DNA from: Cryptomeria japonica
Lineage: Eukaryota; Streptophyta; Pinopsida; Cupressales; Cupressaceae
DNA: 64,000 nucleotides
Direction: 5' to 3'
Assembly: GCF_030272615.1 (NCBI RefSeq)
Contig: NC_081412.1
Coordinates: forward strand, 673,519,823 to 673,583,822
Numbering within the stretch: the stretch's first letter is position 1; each line of letters begins with the position of its first letter. The notes below the pieces were generated by a model. That model saw only the letters and a program-made list of their open reading frames with translations, was not told where the DNA came from and did no database searches. Below, one piece after another: positions 12,086 through 22,920 of the stretch. The position numbers were made by a program, and so were the translations under genes.

Positions 12086-13651
12086 GGCCAAGGTAAAGGG
12101 AAAAGCCAAAATTCTTCAAGAGGAAGAAGTAGTTCCAGAGGAAGAGTTAGAGGTAGATTTGATAAGAGAAATGTTTAATGTTACCATAGTAGCAGGTATG
12201 GCCACTTTGAAAGAGAATGCAGATTGAAAGAAGGTAAAAGTGCTAACTATGCTCAAGAAATTAGTGAGAATCCTCCTGATCACTTATTTTTGTCTTATGC
12301 CAAGGGTAAAAATACTAGCAAAGATGTTTGGTACCTAGATTTTGGATGCTCTAACCATATGATAGGAAATGAGAAGTTCTTTTCAACAAAGGATGGAAGT
12401 TTCAAATCCAAATTCCAGCTTGGTGATGATAAATCATTGGAGGTTCCTGCCAAAGGAGCTATGGAGGTCCAAACAAAAGAAGGTATAAAGAGTATTTATG
12501 ATATTTATTATACTCCACGATTAAAGCATAATTTGTTAAGTGTTGAGCAGCTATGCGAGAAATTATAAAGTAGTCTTTGAGAATAAGACATTTACTATCT
12601 ATTATAAGAATAAGAGCAATAGGGTGATCATTGTTGTGCCTATGGCAAGAAATAGGATGTCCCCCTTGAGGTTTGGTAAACACAACAATAGTTTGACAAA
12701 TATGGCTTATGAGGATTCAAGTTGGTTATGGCATCTTAGGTATGGACATTTAAATTTTCATAGTTTGCAATTTCTAACCTCGCATGCATTAGTTTCTGGT
12801 TTACCCAAGGTTGAGGAACACAAGGAGGTTTGTGAAGGATGTGCTAAAGGTAAACATGAAAGGGAAAAGTTTCAAAAGGGAAATGCATGGAGGGCCCGTC
12901 ACTCACTTAATCTAGTTTATTCAAACATATGTGGTCCTATGTAGACTAAGAGTCTGGGTAAGTCATCATATTTCATCACTTTTATTGATGATTACTAATG
13001 AAATTGTTGGGTATATTTTTTGAAGGCCAAAGATGAAGCCCTAGATGCATTCAAGAAGTTCAAAGACATCATGGAAAATGAGAAAGGGAACAAGATCAAA
13101 TGTTTGAGGACTGATCATGGAGGAGAATTTTTCTCAAAGGCTTTCCAGAGTTATTGGTATCAAAATGGAATCAGGAGGTAGCTTACTACTGCATACACAC
13201 CTCAAACGAATGGGGTGGCTGAAAGGAAGAATCATACTATGGTTGAAATGGCAAGGTGCATGTTACAAACCAAGGGTTTGAGCAATTCTTATTAGGGGGA
13301 TGCAACTTCTACATCAGTGTACATCTTCAACCATAGCTCCATGAGTGCACTGAAAAATATGACTCCTCATGAAGCTTGGTGTGGGGAAAATCCTAATGTT
13401 AATCATTTCAAATTTTTTGGTTGTTTGGCTTATGTGCATGTATCTGATCAAAATAGACAAAAGTTAGATGCAAAGAGTGAGTCATGTATTTTTGTTGGGT
13501 GTAGTGTGAAAATCAAGGCTTATAGGTTGTATAATCCCATCACTAATAAGTTTATTGTCTCAAGAGATGTAATATTTGATGAAGGGGGATTTTATGGTCA
13601 TCAAAAAAGCCATGTTAAAAAGACAATTTTTTTTTGAATGATGATATAATT
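12086..13651 (+). pseudogene. Copia copy 1: gag tail, protease, integrase remnant
   Basis: An Arg/Ser/Gly-rich stretch precedes a degraded CCHC knuckle (CYHSSRYGHFEREC) at about 12176-12220. The protease segment (12224-12568) has WYLDFGCSNHM, with the D-S-G active site changed to D-F-G. A two-base deletion near 12556 shifts the reading to frame 3. The GAG-preintegrase domain (WLWHLRYGHLNFHSL..CEGCAKGKH) follows, then the integrase core, with TDHGGEF and GVAERKNHTMVEMAR visible. Stops occur at 12942, about 13010, 13186 and 13293. The gag N-terminal domain is missing. Reading is cut at 13651 by the LARD and resumes at 42451. Confidence 0.9.
13647..13651 (+). repeat. Target-site duplication, left, LARD
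   Basis: TAATT here and TAATA at 42446-42450, one mismatch. Copy 2 at about 47615-47640 reads straight through the corresponding site. Confidence 0.8.
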
Positions 13652-16600
13652 TGTATTACCCCTACCCTAATCAATTTCTAATATCATTTTGACCTTGGTT
13701 AGTTTATCATAATATAATGTTATAGTCAGATGTTTTGATTTTTGTGCATACCTGTTAATGTGGTTTTCTCACCAATTCGTATGCAAGTTTATTAGTTCTC
13801 CTATTTTGTATTATTAATCTCATCCTAACACTTTCATTAAGTATATATATGTATACATGTATGACTCTTGGTTGCAGGAGTTTTCAGGTACAGTACCGCA
13901 TGGGTGCGACGTTCATCTCTGCCTGGATTCATAGGTTTGAATGTACCTCTTTGGTCCTTAGAATTTGGATTAGGTGATTGTGAGACCCTCGTTTGACCAT
14001 AGTCATGCTCAAGTGAGCACTGTCATTCATCGTCAGTATTCCCTTTGGTTGGGTATGAAGGTCGTTTGTCTGCTTAGCTTTCTTGGGTTGCATGTTTGGT
14101 GTGTGGTTAAATTGAATAATTAATCCTTGATATTTAATTTGATTTAATGTGTGTTTAAGCATTAGTAGTTGGGGACTAAATTATATAGGTTCCTTTTATG
14201 CAATTTATCGTTAATTAGAATTGTTCAATTCAAGTTGGTATCAAGTTCAATTAAATGGTTAATTTTAAATAATCAATATTTTCAATTATGCTTTTGAAAT
14301 GAAAGATTTAAATTTAATTGAAATAGAATTAATTTAAACTTGTTGGCATTTTGAAATAGAAAGGTTCATTTCAATTATTTGAGAAAATCAATTTTAAATT
14401 GAAAATCAAGTTTAATGTATTGAATTGTTGAAAAGAATGAATTTGGAGATTTTATTTTAGGTAAAAATATATTAAATCCAAAAATGAAATTTTGGTCAAA
14501 CTTTTCCCATTTAACCTAGGTTCTGGAAAAATATTGGGAGGAGGATTTTTGGAAAATATTTTTAGATGGTGAATATTTGGGGATTTTGGAGGGGAAGAAA
14601 TTGTTGGAGCTTGCGGGTTGGGCTCCTCTTCAATCTTGCTAGGATTGTTGAATTAGGTAGGTCTCTGGTTTATTTCCTTGGCTTCTCTGTTTTAAAGAGA
14701 TTGTTTTGGATTTTGAAGAAATCTGTTTGTGAAGATTAAAAATCTCATCTATTTGGGGAAAATGAAATAGTTGTAATTATATTTCCAATCCAAACCCTAC
14801 TTGTCTTATTTTCCATCTCAAGTTTAGATTTTGGTTGCTGAGGTTGTTTTAAAATCAAAAAAAAATTGGGTTGGTTATTTAAAATAAAAATTTGTTAAAA
14901 TTCCAAATAAATGCTTTCAAATTCAAACTTAAATCAGAGAAATTTGTTTGTTCTTGGATAAATGGGTGTTAATCTATTTTAGTTTACCTGCATGGTGTTG
15001 ATTGAAAAAGAAATTTTTCTTTTCTGGGTTATTCTGTAAATGAAAATTTTAGAAAACCCATGTTTTTTGGAAAATTATTTTTAAGTCTCTGTGAGAGTGT
15101 GTTTTTGCTGTGAATTCATTTTTTTTATAGAAAATAAATAATAATAATAATAATAATAATAATAAAGCAACTCCACGTTGTAGGGAAGACCCCCACCAAG
15201 GGGGCCCACGTGGGTACCCCACCCCCTCTTCATTTTGGGAAATTTCAATTTTTTTAATATTGCAAAAAAAACATATAATAATTTAATATTATAAAGATAG
15301 TTAATTTTTAAATAAAGTTTTAATTATGATTAAATTTGGCATTAATTAATAATTTATGATTAATTTGTTATTAATTAATTGTATAATGGTAAATATACAT
15401 TAATTAGTATTCAAATTCTATTTTGTTATTAATGCAGATTTGTTTCTAATTAATTACTTGATTTGTTAATTTTGTTATTAATTATTAATTGTTTATATTT
15501 TATTAATCGCAGATTAATAAATATATATTAATTAATATTTAATTTTGGTATTTTTCTATATGTGCATAAGGAAGTAATTTGTGGACTTGGGAAATGTTTG
15601 CCTATTTTTGGTTCCTTTAAATGTATATTTTCCTTAATCGAAAAAGTGTAACTTGGTTCTGAAAAGATGAACTTGGAGAAATTATTTTTGAACCAGTATG
15701 ACAATGATGTTTTATTTGAAGATTAAATATCATATTTAGACAGTTAATGTTTATTTAATTATATTCATGTGAACTTGGTTTAAAAACTTGTAATGATGTA
15801 TATTTCTGTTATGTTTTGATGCAAATGAACTTAGTGAGTTAGAAAACCAAGAACGACCTGTACCTAGATGAGGTAGATAACTGCAATCAAATTTAGATTA
15901 TTTAAAAAACTTGATCAACTTTTAATGTTTAAATCAATATGGAAAAAGATTGTCTCTACCGATTATTTCCTATCCAAGTTTAAATGTTTGTATTCACTTT
16001 TGCTTAAGTAATGGCAAGACCTTGATTTGTTTGATTGGACCCTGTCGTATGGGTGATTTGGGATTCCTGTTTCTATCCTTGATCTCGAGTTTGACTATAT
16101 TCTTGTGATGGTATTGTAATAGGTCATGTCCTTTATGCAGGTGTTGAATGATGATTTGTGGTTGACCATAGCTAGTCAAGTATCTAGTTAGTGTACTATC
16201 AATCAGTCAGTGCACCTCATATGATTTGTGGTTTGACCAAATGGTTGTTTCCTTAATTTTAAACTCTATTTGCTTGACCTTGTATATGTCTGGGTTTAGG
16301 AGTTTGTTGAGTATGGTCTAGTGTCGTATGGTAAAGTGGCTTTTGATTGGGGGTCGTGCCCAAAGTGGCTGCTAGGTAACCCATTGGAAGTGTGTCTAAT
16401 AAGTGATAATCTAATAGCATATTAGAGAGTTAGTTAACGAATCAATAAGCAAGATAATTGTGCCCCACATATGGGATGAGTGCCAACACATACTCGACAT
16501 GTTGTGAGAAGCCTTGAAATGGAAAACCATCATTCTTATCTTCATGAAAGGATGTGTGGGTCCACATGAGGCTTGGATGGGCTAGAGTTTCGGAATAGGT

Positions 16601-17687
16601 TGGTAGGGTAACCCAGTGGATGGGGCCAGAACCTATGAACACCTTCCATGGTAACCATACCAGGTTATGTGATGACACTTGTCCCTTATGTTCGCTAGTG
16701 TGTTGTTGCATTGTCTTGATAGGAACACTATTATGGAGTCGTCATGTTGCTTATGCCCTTGTGAGAACCTGATATCATGCTAGAGCTTGGGTTGTGATGA
16801 CTTAGTTTTGTGGATTCTCTAGTGGACCTTTGTATTTGATTCAATTATGTTCAATTGAATCCTTTCCTATTCAGGGATCATTTATGTATTTATTTGACCG
16901 ATGTGGTCATATGTAATTTTGGTTATGTTCGCATTGATGGTAGTATTGTAAATGATGTGAAACTTATGTATTTTTCCCTATTATTTAATGATCAGAGGGG
17001 TCTTGCAGTTGAGCAGACCCAAAGATGTAGCCCTCTAGAGGTGAAATTCGATATCAATTTGGTTTTATGTGATGCTTATGCTCTTATGCTTCCTTTTTTC
17101 AGTTTTAGCATGTATGGATGGAATTATGCTAGAATGTATCAAGTGGATTAGATGAAATTAATTTTAAATGCATGTGTCTAGTCATCATATTAAATGCAGA
17201 AAATTGGATCATGAAAGAATGTAGTTTTGAATAATAGAATGTATTCCGTTGTTGATAATACTATTAAGTATGCATGGAAAGAACTCATTGGTTTTTAATG
17301 AAATTAAAGTATGTAATGAAATTAGATGCATGACTTAAGTTTTAATGAAACTTGGAATGTAAGGTATGGATAAATTTTATTGGATGAACCTTATAATGTT
17401 GTCTATATTTTATCTTCTGAAAGAAATTATCCTTTGTTTAAGTATTATCTTGTCATTAAGATAATCAGCTTAATTAGATTAATTAACATGAGTTGAGAGT
17501 ATTGTGGAATTAAGTAATCACATTGGGAAACTCTTTAGGTGTTCGTTGAAGTCTTCTGCTTTGTAATCTGTACTTGGATATCTCATTGTATCATTATGTT
17601 GTGTTTAATTTAAAAAATAATAATAATTTGCACTCCATTTGTGTTTTTTTGCTTTATCCCTTTGGGATTTCCTAGCAAGGTTTTACA
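13652..17687 (+). repeat. LARD 5' LTR
   Basis: 4036 bp, TG..CA ends, followed two bases later by a tRNA-Met-type primer-binding site. AT-rich, with a short AAT microsatellite at about 15138-15165 and a GC-rich patch around 15175-15225. It lacks the GGTAGC palindrome cluster found at the same place in the 3' LTR. No coding sequence is seen. Confidence 0.9.
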
Positions 17688-17689
17688 TT

Positions 17690-17703
17690 TGGTATCAGAG
17701 CCC
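17690..17703 (+). other. LARD primer-binding site (initiator tRNA-Met type)
   Basis: TGGTATCAGAGCCC lies two bases after the LTR end. This is the classic plant PBS complementary to the 3' end of initiator tRNA-Met. Confidence 0.93.
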
Positions 17704-20350
17704 ATGTTGCAAACACTGGGATCTCTGGTGTCGCTTGTGCCCTTAGTTGGTGTGAGGTGTATCAACCTTATTTTGTATGCTTGTCCTCATTTTTTATGTG
17801 TGCATTTGAACAGACCTTAACTTGTGTGTAACGTGTGTGTTCACACCTTGTTTTCACCTTCCTGATGTTGGTGCTTTTGAGTGATTATATGTGCTTTGTT
17901 TGCTTATTGTTGTCTTGGTCTACAATTACTCATATTCTAAAAGAGATTCGTATGTACCTTCCTTATTGATTGTTGTACTCTTTAGACTAATCCATTTGGG
18001 TTGGTCAGTTCTTGTCTTGCATCTAAAAGTACGAAATGTGCTTGTTTAAGAGTATGATCTAGCTTAGTGTTGTCCACTTGAAGGACTAGAATGGTAAATA
18101 TTGAATGCTTGTTTTGTAGCAAATTGAAAGATTATCATCCTTCCTCTTCTTTCTCTCTATAAATTAAAATGTTTGTGATATGTGTAATTATCTCCTATGT
18201 GAATTTTCTTATTGCATGAGAAAGGTTGTGACTTCTTGAACCCTTGTGTGAGCCTTATGATGCTATTGTGTTTTAGATAATAAAGGGACTATGGGATTGA
18301 AGGTTCATATTGGATATTGGGAGAAAACTATATGTTTACATTAAGGATTCTCCATGTGTATTGTAGGAGTAACATAAATAAATTCTATCTTAAGTAATGT
18401 GCAATAGTATGCGAATAGTTGTTATGTGAAACTACTTTGTTTGTAAAAGAAGTATAAAAAGGGAACATGTTATAGTAGCTTCAAGAGTGTATTAATGTGT
18501 TCCATGAAAGATTGTTTTATGTGTTTCATTAAACCAATTTGATTGAGGACCTATTTTAACAATGGTCCATTGAACTTCATTTTGGACATATATATATAAG
18601 TGACTTATTATGATTAGAAAGTGCAAATGAAAGGATTGTTTGGTGTGCATGCATAGTATGTATTATTTGGTTGATAGTATGTATTATTTTGATTTTCAAT
18701 GATAGGTTGCAGATTATGATATGTTTTGTATTGAATTAAGAGTAGTGAGTGTTCACAAGAGGTCTTGTATTATCAAAAGATTGTCTATCTTGATTTCTTG
18801 TTCGGAAAACTAGAACATTTTATTGCAACCATAATAATTGGAAATGTCATGTTAGGTCAATTGATACTCTTCTAAAATGGTAGTGAAATGAAAACCATAC
18901 ATTTAAGTGATAGGATTATAGTGAGAAATTTTAGCTTGAAGTGGGACCTTGTCGATCTTGTGTCTTTGCAGGAAATAGTTTGGTTATCAAACTCTCTTTC
19001 CCTTGTCCTTGCCTAGATTATAAGATTTTTAGAAATGCTACTAAGAATTCATTGATTTAAATTTTTTTTTTATAATGCATATGAAATTGTATGTTTACAT
19101 TTGGGCTTCTTATGGAAGGATGAAAGTCTTAAGCTTCAGAAAGAAATTTGCATAGTTAGTAATCTAGTTATGAATGCTTAGTGGAATTAGACAAAGATAT
19201 AGGAATGATGTTATTTCCTATGTAATTTTGAATTGTTAAGAATTTCAATACTTGTATCTAGAATAAAATTGATTCAGTTATTCATGTGCAAAGCATAATT
19301 AAAACCTTCCTAGAGTAGATGATAGCGTACTGAAAAGTACTCCCCATAAATGTAAATAAACTAGTACTGGTGTATTCGTGTGTATTATAAGAAACCCGTG
19401 CTTATTATATGTGCCCATGGATTGGTTAAGTAATTAACCATGGAGGATATGTTGCTTATGAGTATGGGAAACCATGCTATTTATGTGATGTTGCTTATTT
19501 ATTTCCCTACTAAGTACCAAACCTTGGGCTATCGGTAATTCAGTATGTTAAGGGGTAGTATTTGAAGTCACCATTCCTTGAATAGTATGGATCGGCGTAT
19601 GAGTAATGTCAGCACGAAGTGACTTTAGCTTCTCTATTTTGAGGAATGATATAGTTATACAATAAAACTATATCAAAGGTGTACTTAATACTTTCCCTTT
19701 TGATGAATCTATTTATAGGTTTATGTGTGACAACCTATTCCTCTCTTTTATTTGAGCATTTTGATCATGATTCTTGAGCATAGTGATGGTGTATTTTGGA
19801 GGATCCTTTGGCTTGTCTTCATAAAAGGTAGGTTTATCCACATGAGCTGCTAGTTAGTAGGTGTTGGTGGACATGTGGGTGGACCTTAGTCATGTATACC
19901 TCTGGCTTACGATGAGTAGCCTGATAGATACCTCGCTATGTGGGATGTGACCTGTGCATGCCTTTTTCTGTGAGGTACACTACCATGCGGGATACGTCCA
20001 TTGCGTTTCTTCTCCGCTTGGAGTATTGCCATTCCGCATGATGAAATGATGCAGGGTGATGTTAGGGTGCATACTGCCATGGCATGTGGATGTATGACTA
20101 GGCTGCACCACATGATGAGCTACTGCGACAACTATATTATTGTTCCCTCCTTCCTCATTGGTGGCTAGATGCTAGTCACATAGTGATGTTATGTGCAGTT
20201 GTGATATTCTTCTTTATTTCTTTGTGGACGAAAAATTTATTCTACTTTGACTTTGAAGGTTTAGCCACAATCTTGTGATCTTTTGTTTACTTGATTTGGT
20301 GTTGCAAATTCTGGATTATTTTCTTGCCTTACTGCTGGAATTGATGATTT

Positions 20351-20355
20351 ATTAT
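20351..20355 (+). repeat. Target-site duplication, left, gag-protease element
   Basis: ATTAT, repeated exactly at 28309-28313. Confidence 0.92.
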
Positions 20356-20527
20356 TGTAGCATCCTAAAATTGCGACACTTGCAATTTCGACTGCATTTC
20401 GGTCTTCACGATGGCAACGCAACATGGAACCTGAATGGAGACCCCGAAACTTGTTCATGACATCAAAAACTGCATTTTTCCAGCACCCTGCCTGATCCCT
20501 CCTTGCACCCTGCTGTCCTTGGAGGTG

Positions 20528-20651
20528 GGACCAGGGCGCCCAGCACCCTGGTCCTTCAGGACTAGGGCGCCCAGTGCCCTAGTCCTTCAGGACTAGGGCA
20601 CCCAGTGCCCTGGTCCCCCAGGACCATGGCGCCCAACGCCCTGGTCCCTGG
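20528..20651 (+). repeat. 31-bp palindromic minisatellite, four units
   Basis: Units start at 20528, 20559, 20590 and 20621. Each is near-palindromic, with arms such as GGACTAGGGCACC / GTGCCCTAGTCC, and could fold as a hairpin. GC-rich in an otherwise AT-rich window. The 3' LTR also has four units; copy B has one. Confidence 0.95.
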
Positions 20652-20769
20652 CCCTATTTTGGGCCCAGTCTCGTTCGGGGCCTCGAGTCTTTATGTTGCA
20701 AATTGGAAAATAATCTTTCCTGGTCGGCCTAAGGTAAGAAAAATCAGTCTATCAACCCTAATTGACAAG

Positions 20770-20777
20770 TATATAAA
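20770..20777 (+). promoter_or_regulatory. Putative LTR TATA box
   Basis: TATATAAA, conserved at 27421-27428 and 61799-61806 in the other LTRs of this family, in the context TTGACAAG-TATATAAACTA. It is the likely core promoter for the element transcript. Confidence 0.65.
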
Positions 20778-21653
20778 CTACATTTCCTCTCCTATTTTGG
20801 TAGGATGGAAAAGGAAAAAAGGCGAAAGCGATATTCAAACATTCAAACATTCAAGCATTCAAGCATTCCTTCAAGCAATTGAGCATTCTACGTCTCCATT
20901 CAAGGCTAAGTGTTGCATTCAAGACAAGGATTCAACCATTGAAGAGGAGATCACTTACAACATACAACATACAACATACAACAACATCTACACCTTCGCA
21001 TGTAAGAATACAAACATTCTTACAACAAGGTACTAGTACTTGTTCTACATTGCAAACATTTACATTTACAGCATTTCTCATTTCTTGGTTAATTCCAAAA
21101 CTGGGGTTTGACCTAAGGGAAAACCCCTAATCCCTAACCCCCCAATCATCTTCACTTTTCTATGTGTAGGTTGCAGGTACGCGGCTGTAATTGAAGATCT
21201 GGAATCCTTGTGCAGAGACGAACAGATCCCCCTTCGTTTCGCGGATTTTTCGGAGGACCGTGTGCATGCTAGGCGCCATCGTCCCGTCAACTTTTGCTCA
21301 AATTTGTAGGACAATGCCGTCTCGACATTTTATTGCTAATTCCAGGTCCGCAGCTTCATCCTATATCCCTATCTCTATTTATAAGCAAATCTTTCTCACT
21401 TTTCATGCATTCCTAGCTTAATTCTTCTATCTACATTCTTTACAAAAGAGGGTAGCCTTGCTGTCTTAACCCTTGAAACTCATTTAGAATCCAATCTTGC
21501 CTTGTGTGGGATTGGATCTTGTGGGTTTCAACCCCTCTTTTGAATGTAAAGTCTCTCCTAAGTGAAAACCGTCAATCCTAGTAACCTCCCTTCTCTCTCC
21601 TTGGAGTTGGAAGAGGGGAGAGCAACTAGGGTTCGATTTTTCGCTTTACATTT

Positions 21654-21671
21654 TGGTGAACCTGACGTGAA
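21654..21671 (+). other. Primer-binding site of gag-protease element A
   Basis: TGGTGAACCTGACGTGAA begins three bases after the LTR end. Copy B has the same site with one C/T difference (62677-62694). I cannot name the tRNA with confidence. Confidence 0.75.
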
Positions 21672-22920
21672 CATCCTTTCTGATTATTCATGGTTAGATT
21701 TGAAAATTAGATTCCTTGATTACATTTCCATGTTTGATCTTTTGCAAAATTTTAGAGGTTAATTGCATAAAAACCGTAAATTTTCTTTTTAGTAATTAAG
21801 CTTGTGAAATGTTTAATTGTTAATGCTTGTTTCAGATCTACCCTTCTATTGCAAACTATCAATTCATATTTGTGCTTTAATTCTGAAAATTAAGTGGTTA
21901 AGTGTCAAAACCCTAATTTTTGAAACCCTCTTGATTCAACCTTTGTCCGACAATTTCACTGATCAAAACATCTCCAAATCAGCTGTAACTTTGGATTCCG
22001 CAATAAAATCATAATATCTTTCATCCCTGAAAATTTGGAAAAAAGTTGCGAGGACCGTGTGCACTCCGAGCGCCATCGTCCCCGACATTTTTTCCAAAAT
22101 TTCGGGAGCTAGATCTTACTGTATTTTTCTGCTAAAATCCAGAATTTTGGCTGATTTTATCAATTATAACACTTTCAAAATTACAGTCAAAGTTGGTCTA
22201 GTGATTGCTTGGATTAAGGCTCCTAATCATTCAAAAATTGTTGAAATTGAAATTTTTTGTCAAAATTGTGTTCTTACTATCCTAAATCTGAAAAGTGTGT
22301 TTGCATTCATTCAAAATTTCAATGCTTTATTCAAATTCTTGCAATTTGTGACTTTTGAAATTAAGTGTTTAATTACACCAACTTTGATTTCCACTTTCAA
22401 AATTGAATTTTGCATGAAATTGAGTCAACTTTTAAATTTCAAAACTTGCATTGCTTTTGGTATTCCCTCTAAAATCATAAAATTGAAAATTTCAGTTTCC
22501 CTCTCTTTTTCAAAATTCAAATTTTGCATTTTTCAACAATCTTGGTAGGGTTCAATTTTGAGATTGCAACTTTAATTTGGCCTATCTATAGATCATAAAA
22601 TCACTCAATTTTTTCAGATTAGCTTTAAAATCATCATAACTTTCATCCCTGAAAATTTCGAAAAAAGTTGCGAGGACCGTGTGCACTCCGAGCACCACGG
22701 TCCCTGACATTTTTTCTGAAATTTCGGGAGATTGTTATGATTGCATTTAACAGCCTAAATCTAGGAGATTGGCTGATTTTACTAAAATTTGCTACCTCTA
22801 AATTCAAAATCTTCTCTCTCTCTCTAGTGCATGAGTTTTACAACAATAAGTCCTACTTACACTATTCCCGTTAGATGAAGCCGTAGAATTAAGTCTTTCC
22901 GAGGTTTAATTACCAAGGAG
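21672..22920 (+). other. 5' leader with recurrent hairpin motif and a broken leader frame
   Basis: The leader holds two copies of a hairpin motif (22050-22082 and 22672-22703) also present in the LTR. A frame from 21817 to 22548 is about 243 codons with one stop (TAA at 22012-22014). The same frame is open in copy B (62839-63570). The predicted protein is rich in Lys, Ile, Phe and Ser and matches no family I know. Ogre elements do carry an extra ORF before gag, but I cannot show homology. The two copies differ at roughly one residue in ten, so coding constraint is doubtful. Confidence 0.55.
22674..22703 (+). other. Perfect 8-bp stem hairpin in the leader
   Basis: GGACCGTG (22674-22681) pairs with CACGGTCC (22696-22703) around a 14-base loop. 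GTGCAC, a self-complementary hexamer, straddles the stem-loop boundary. Six related but less perfect copies occur in this family. Confidence 0.7.

Larger units (their letters stand above)
17688..20355 (+). mobile_element. LARD internal region, 5' part (non-coding)
   Basis: 2.67 kb between the 5' LTR and the nested gag-protease element. All six frames are closed at short intervals, and no retroviral domain is recognisable. It ends with the ATTAT target site at 20351-20355. A 68-codon minus-strand frame at 19907-20113 has no recognisable content. Confidence 0.8.
20356..21650 (+). repeat. 5' LTR of gag-protease element A
   Basis: TGTAGCATCC..CTTTACA. It contains four 31-bp palindromic units (20528-20651), a TATA box at 20770-20777, runs of ATTCAAAC/ATTCAAGC and of ACAACAT, and one copy of the GGACCGTG hairpin motif at 21253-21284. 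Confidence 0.95.

Noticed and set aside
17690-17703. tRNA gene fragment
   Set aside because: Only the complement of the tRNA 3' end is present, directly after an LTR; it is a primer-binding site.
20605-21036. 143-codon frame in the LTR of element A
   Set aside because: Runs through LTR promoter, microsatellite and minisatellite sequence; frames of similar length recur in other LTR copies only because the DNA is repeated.
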